From NCBI GenBank assembly GCA_947495135.1, contig CANLXN010000001.1, forward strand, positions 620,001 through 684,000: a stretch of DNA of 64,000 nucleotides. The letters run 5' to 3'. The position numbers were made by a program, and so were the translations under genes. Positions 61,519-64,000 of the stretch are shown piece after piece. This DNA comes from an uncultured Flavobacteriaceae bacterium (GTDB lineage Bacteria > Bacteroidota > Bacteroidia > Flavobacteriales > Flavobacteriaceae). The notes below the pieces were generated by a model. It was not told the origin of the DNA and made no database searches. It was given only the letters and a program-made list of their open reading frames with translations. Position 1 is the stretch's first letter. The number at the start of each line of letters is the position of its first letter.

Positions 61519-61550
61519 ACTAACTTGAAACAATATTTATGAAAACTATA

Positions 61551-62261
61551 TTAATTATCGTCGTCGCTCGTTTCAATAGCGATAATGGTTTTTCCAGTAG
61601 GTACAAATGCATGTTCTCTAAAGTCGAAATGCGCACCAGAGTTTGATAAAAGAATGGTTGAGATCTGTGAAGTATCTTTAAAGTTATTTTCTGCAACCAT
61701 AAACTCTCTAAGGTTACGGCTACTTGCTAACTCTACTGGTAGGGCTCCAGATAAGTTATTATCAAAAACATTAAAAACTTCTAAACTCAATAATAGATTA
61801 AGTGAAGTGGGTAGGTTGCCACTTAACTTGTTACTACTAAGATGTAATTGCTTTAACTGCGTAAGACTTCCAATACTATTGGGGATAGCACCGCTAATCT
61901 TATTTCCGTTTAATGCAATTACTTCAAGCGTCTTGATGTTTCCCAATTGGGGTGGGATTTCACCAGTTAACTTGTTAAAAGACAATTCTAATACTTTTAA
62001 ATTTGAAAGGTCTGCAATAGATGCAGGTAGGGTACCTTGTAGGTTATTAAAAAGCATTCTAATTTCAGTAACGTGACCTTGCTCTACGGTAACACCTGGC
62101 CAAGTAGATACTTCTTGGTTTAAGTCCCATTTCTGGTTCCAGTTATTTCCTTGAGTAGCGTTGTACAAATCCTGAAGCGCTAGCGTTTCTTTTTCAGGAA
62201 CTTGTGCAAATAAAGTCGCGTTGACTAGGAGGGCAAAAAAGAATAAAAATTTACTTTTCAT
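61551..62261 (-). CDS. Secreted leucine-rich-repeat protein
   Basis: The product has 236 residues from the ATG at 62261, which gives a signal peptide (SKFLFFFALLVNATLFAQ); an in-frame ATG at 62348 is rejected. A cap region (ALQDLYNATQGNNWNQKWDL) resembles the N-terminal cap of plant-type LRR proteins. About five 24-residue repeats follow with LSNLKVLELSFNKLTGEIPPQLGN-type consensus (seen as LELSFNKLTGEIP, ALNGNKISGAIP, HLSSNKLSGNLP, VFDNNLSGALP). No T9SS sorting domain is present, so it may stay in the periplasm or leave another way. The ligand is unknown. Confidence 0.9.
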   Translation of the reverse strand: MKSKFLFFFALLVNATLFAQVPEKETLALQDLYNATQGNNWNQKWDLNQEVSTWPGVTVEQGHVTEIRMLFNNLQGTLPASIADLSNLKVLELSFNKLTGEIPPQLGNIKTLEVIALNGNKISGAIPNSIGSLTQLKQLHLSSNKLSGNLPTSLNLLLSLEVFNVFDNNLSGALPVELASSRNLREFMVAENNFKDTSQISTILLSNSGAHFDFREHAFVPTGKTIIAIETSDDDN

Positions 62262-62357
62262 GTTGTTGAGGTTATGTAATTTCTTACAAATCTGAGGTAA
62301 AATAACAACATTAAAGATAAACAGCCAAAAATAATCGACGAAATGCACTCTATTTTG

Positions 62358-63005
62358 TCAGAATTTTCGGATTATCTGATCGATGAAAGGTACATAAAAC
62401 TCATGAATACCTTTAAAAACATGGACTTTCAGCCTTTCTCCAAAAAGTTTTGAGCCCTTTAAATGTTCTTCCGTTTTTCTGGCTTCCGTAATGTACTCAT
62501 CTTCATCGCCATATAGATAGGTAACGTTGGTGCTTTTGGATAGATATTTAAAGTCGGTTGCAACCAACTCAACTGGAATTCCGCCAGAATGGAGTATCAA
62601 TTCATCACAGTGCATTTTTCTACTTGCCATCCATCGTGTAGCAATAGAAACTCCTTGAGAGTAACCTAAGATTATCAATCGTACATCGTGAGAGGGCTTT
62701 TCAGCATTCCAGACCGCATCTACATAATTAAGTACATTCTTTGTTTCTTCAAGGGTATTCTCCCGGGTAAGCCATGAAGCCCCCACATGTTTGAAAGCGG
62801 TGCCCTGATAATATTTAGATGGAGCCTGAGGCGCAACTATAAAGTTTTCAAGTGGGTCGAGTTTGGCAAAATGACGTATGAAATACCTGCTTAAATAGCC
62901 CATTCCATGAAATACCAACCAAACATTTTTAGTGGTATCGGTACATTCATTTAAAGTAGAATATGAATTGCGATGTGTGTAGCTAATCTGTTTTTCTGAA
63001 GACAT
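62358..63005 (-). CDS. Alpha/beta-hydrolase esterase (phospholipase/carboxylesterase-like)
   Basis: The product has 215 residues without a signal peptide. The nucleophile elbow is GYSQG (Ser about residue 118), the likely acid is in GDEDEY (about 174), and the His is in GIHEF (about 202). The oxyanion region reads FHGMG. The size and order match the small carboxylesterase/phospholipase group (COG0400-like). The substrate is unknown. It is divergent from the menaquinone-type genes. Confidence 0.87.
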   Translation of the reverse strand: MSSEKQISYTHRNSYSTLNECTDTTKNVWLVFHGMGYLSRYFIRHFAKLDPLENFIVAPQAPSKYYQGTAFKHVGASWLTRENTLEETKNVLNYVDAVWNAEKPSHDVRLIILGYSQGVSIATRWMASRKMHCDELILHSGGIPVELVATDFKYLSKSTNVTYLYGDEDEYITEARKTEEHLKGSKLFGERLKVHVFKGIHEFYVPFIDQIIRKF

Positions 63006-63029
63006 TATACTTTTCGTTTCGTATTTTTA

Positions 63030-63037
63030 CAAATGTA
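63030..63037 (-). promoter_or_regulatory. Putative -7 box of the esterase gene
   Basis: On the minus strand TACATTTG matches TAnnTTTG exactly, 24 nt before the ATG at 63005. A TTG lies 16 nt upstream of it. Confidence 0.45.
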
Positions 63038-63129
63038 AAACCAATTTTACATTCAATTATTAAGAATGATGTTAGGTTTTGTTTTTCTGAAATTTTCAAA
63101 TCCCTAATCCGTAGGAACAAGTTATAGTT

Positions 63130-63549
63130 ATGACCGAGACCAAAGAAATGATTCTGAAAAAATGCAACGCTATTTGCAAGAACACCTTGATGGAAACCTT
63201 GTCTATAGAGTTTGTCGATTTTACCGAAGATTCGATCACTGCCAGAATGCCCGTTAATTCTAAGGTTCATCAACCAGATGGAGTGCTTCATGGAGGGGCT
63301 TCAGTAGCGCTAGCTGAAAGTGTGGGTAGTGCTGGAGCTATGATTTTTATGAGTGATCGTAACGTAAGCATTCGAGGAATTGAAATAGCCGCTAACCATG
63401 TGAAAGGTATTCGTGAGGGATATGTCTATGCAAAAGCGACGATTCTTCATAAAGGAAGAACCACCCAATTATGGCAAATTCGCATTGTAAATGAAAAAGA
63501 TCAACTTATTTCTTTAGTAAAACTAACCACTCTTTCTTTGCCTTTGTAA
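63130..63549 (+). CDS. Hotdog-fold thioesterase, probable DHNA-CoA thioesterase (MenI-like)
   Basis: The product has 139 residues. The active-site region QPDGVLHGGASVALAESVGS (about residues 48-67) matches the PaaI/YdiI (MenI) family, including the HGG turn and catalytic Glu. The partial gene 2 bp downstream looks like isochorismate synthase, so hydrolysis of 1,4-dihydroxy-2-naphthoyl-CoA in menaquinone synthesis is the best guess. A general acyl-CoA thioesterase is the alternative. Confidence 0.87.
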   Translation: MTETKEMILKKCNAICKNTLMETLSIEFVDFTEDSITARMPVNSKVHQPDGVLHGGASVALAESVGSAGAMIFMSDRNVSIRGIEIAANHVKGIREGYVYAKATILHKGRTTQLWQIRIVNEKDQLISLVKLTTLSLPL

Positions 63550-63551
63550 AA

Positions 63552-64000
63552 ATGAATGAATTTCATCTCCTCCAAGACGCCATGGAAGCGTCTTTTTCAA
63601 AAAAGCAACCGTTTATAACCTATTCCATACCAGACACTAATGAAGTGACCCTTATCACTGGGCCCAATGCCACTAATATGGGTAATCACTGCTTCGATCA
63701 ATCCGGTTTTATTTTTGCGCCATTCGATGAAGAAAAAACTACCTATTGTATTTCGACCGCGGAGTCGGAGATCTATAAGGCGGCCATAGAGAAAAAGGAA
63801 GTAGCACTGCTTCCTGTGAATGTTCTAAGTTGTAATTCTGAAAAAACACGACATAAAAAACTGGTAACAGATGCCATAAATACGATTATTTCCGAAACTG
63901 CCGAAAAAATTGTGGTTTCTAGAGAAAAGGAGATAACACTAAGTACATTTAATTTAAGAACGTTGCTAGACCGAATCCTGAACGCTTATCCAGCGACCTT
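63552..64000 (+). CDS. Isochorismate synthase-like chorismate-binding enzyme (3' cut by window edge)
   Basis: The ATG at 63552 lies 2 bp after the thioesterase stop, and the frame is open to the window end (149 codons). N-terminal residues include FITYSIPDTNEVTLITGPN and QSGFIFAPFDEEKTTYCI. Near the end, TAEKIVVSREKEITL matches the KxVxSR entry motif of the chorismate-binding domain shared by MenF, EntC and TrpE. The gene order thioesterase-MenF-like suggests a menaquinone operon continuing beyond the window. The catalytic C-terminus is not visible. Confidence 0.8.
   Translation, partial: MNEFHLLQDAMEASFSKKQPFITYSIPDTNEVTLITGPNATNMGNHCFDQSGFIFAPFDEEKTTYCISTAESEIYKAAIEKKEVALLPVNVLSCNSEKTRHKKLVTDAINTIISETAEKIVVSREKEITLSTFNLRTLLDRILNAYPAT

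Noticed and set aside
1-64000. CRISPR arrays, insertion sequences, prophage or restriction genes
   Set aside because: No regularly spaced repeats, transposase, integrase, phage structural or restriction-modification motifs were seen on either strand.

Overview
The window is AT-rich chromosomal DNA of a Bacteroidota bacterium, most likely a marine member of the Flavobacteriaceae. The evidence is the recurring TAnnTTTG -7 promoter element, weak Shine-Dalgarno signals with several TTG/GTG starts, a type IX secretion (T9SS) C-terminal sorting domain, Bacteroidota-type TonB and TonB-dependent receptor proteins, membrane-tethered AraC regulators with TPRs, and a Wza/Wzc/Wzi polysaccharide export set. 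No tRNA, rRNA, CRISPR array, insertion sequence or phage gene was recognised.

Layout. (1) 1-5369: two tandem paralogues of a large outer-membrane protein joining a degenerate calcineurin-like phosphoesterase, a middle region with a kinase-like DRH/DRD signature, and a BamA/surface-antigen barrel; the first copy is cut by the window edge. (2) 6384-10463: a sulfate-activation operon (cysQ, DUF2061, cysC, cysD, cysN) that makes PAPS and removes PAP but has no reductive gene. (3) 10559-33122: a 23 kb exopolysaccharide/capsule locus with two Wzx flippases, a Wzy-like polymerase, two sulfotransferases, five GT2/GT4 glycosyltransferases, an ATP-grasp enzyme, acyltransferases, a PglC/D/E/F-type bacillosamine set and wza-wzc-wzi. 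PAPS from block 2 probably feeds the two sulfotransferases, so the product is probably a sulfated polysaccharide. (4) 33243-38262: an operon of a single-domain response regulator, a TonB-dependent receptor and a YfiR-coiled-coil-histidine kinase fusion. (5) 38437-45897: a TPR-AraC regulator, a T9SS propeller protein, a cold-shock protein with a long structured leader, an FAD dehydrogenase, a small-multidrug-export family protein, a PPOX-family flavoprotein and TonB.

(6) 45898-54775 is an accessory stretch with signs of decay: a Fur C-terminal remnant, a LytS/LytR-type two-component pair divergent from a serine-hydrolase homologue that has lost its catalytic serine, a frameshifted lipoprotein gene beginning with a pentanucleotide repeat, a small lipoprotein/TPR pair, an intact membrane-anchored serine hydrolase, and a SAP/DUF6434 pseudogene not previously visible as an open frame. 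(7) 54776-64000: mnmE, small hypothetical and TPR genes, a bile-acid/sodium symporter family transporter with a 14-bp palindrome upstream, an AraC regulator, a CarboxypepD_reg-like protein, a secreted LRR protein, an esterase, and the start of a menaquinone operon (hotdog thioesterase, then a partial isochorismate synthase running off the window).

Functions are assigned from motifs read by eye; no database search was run.
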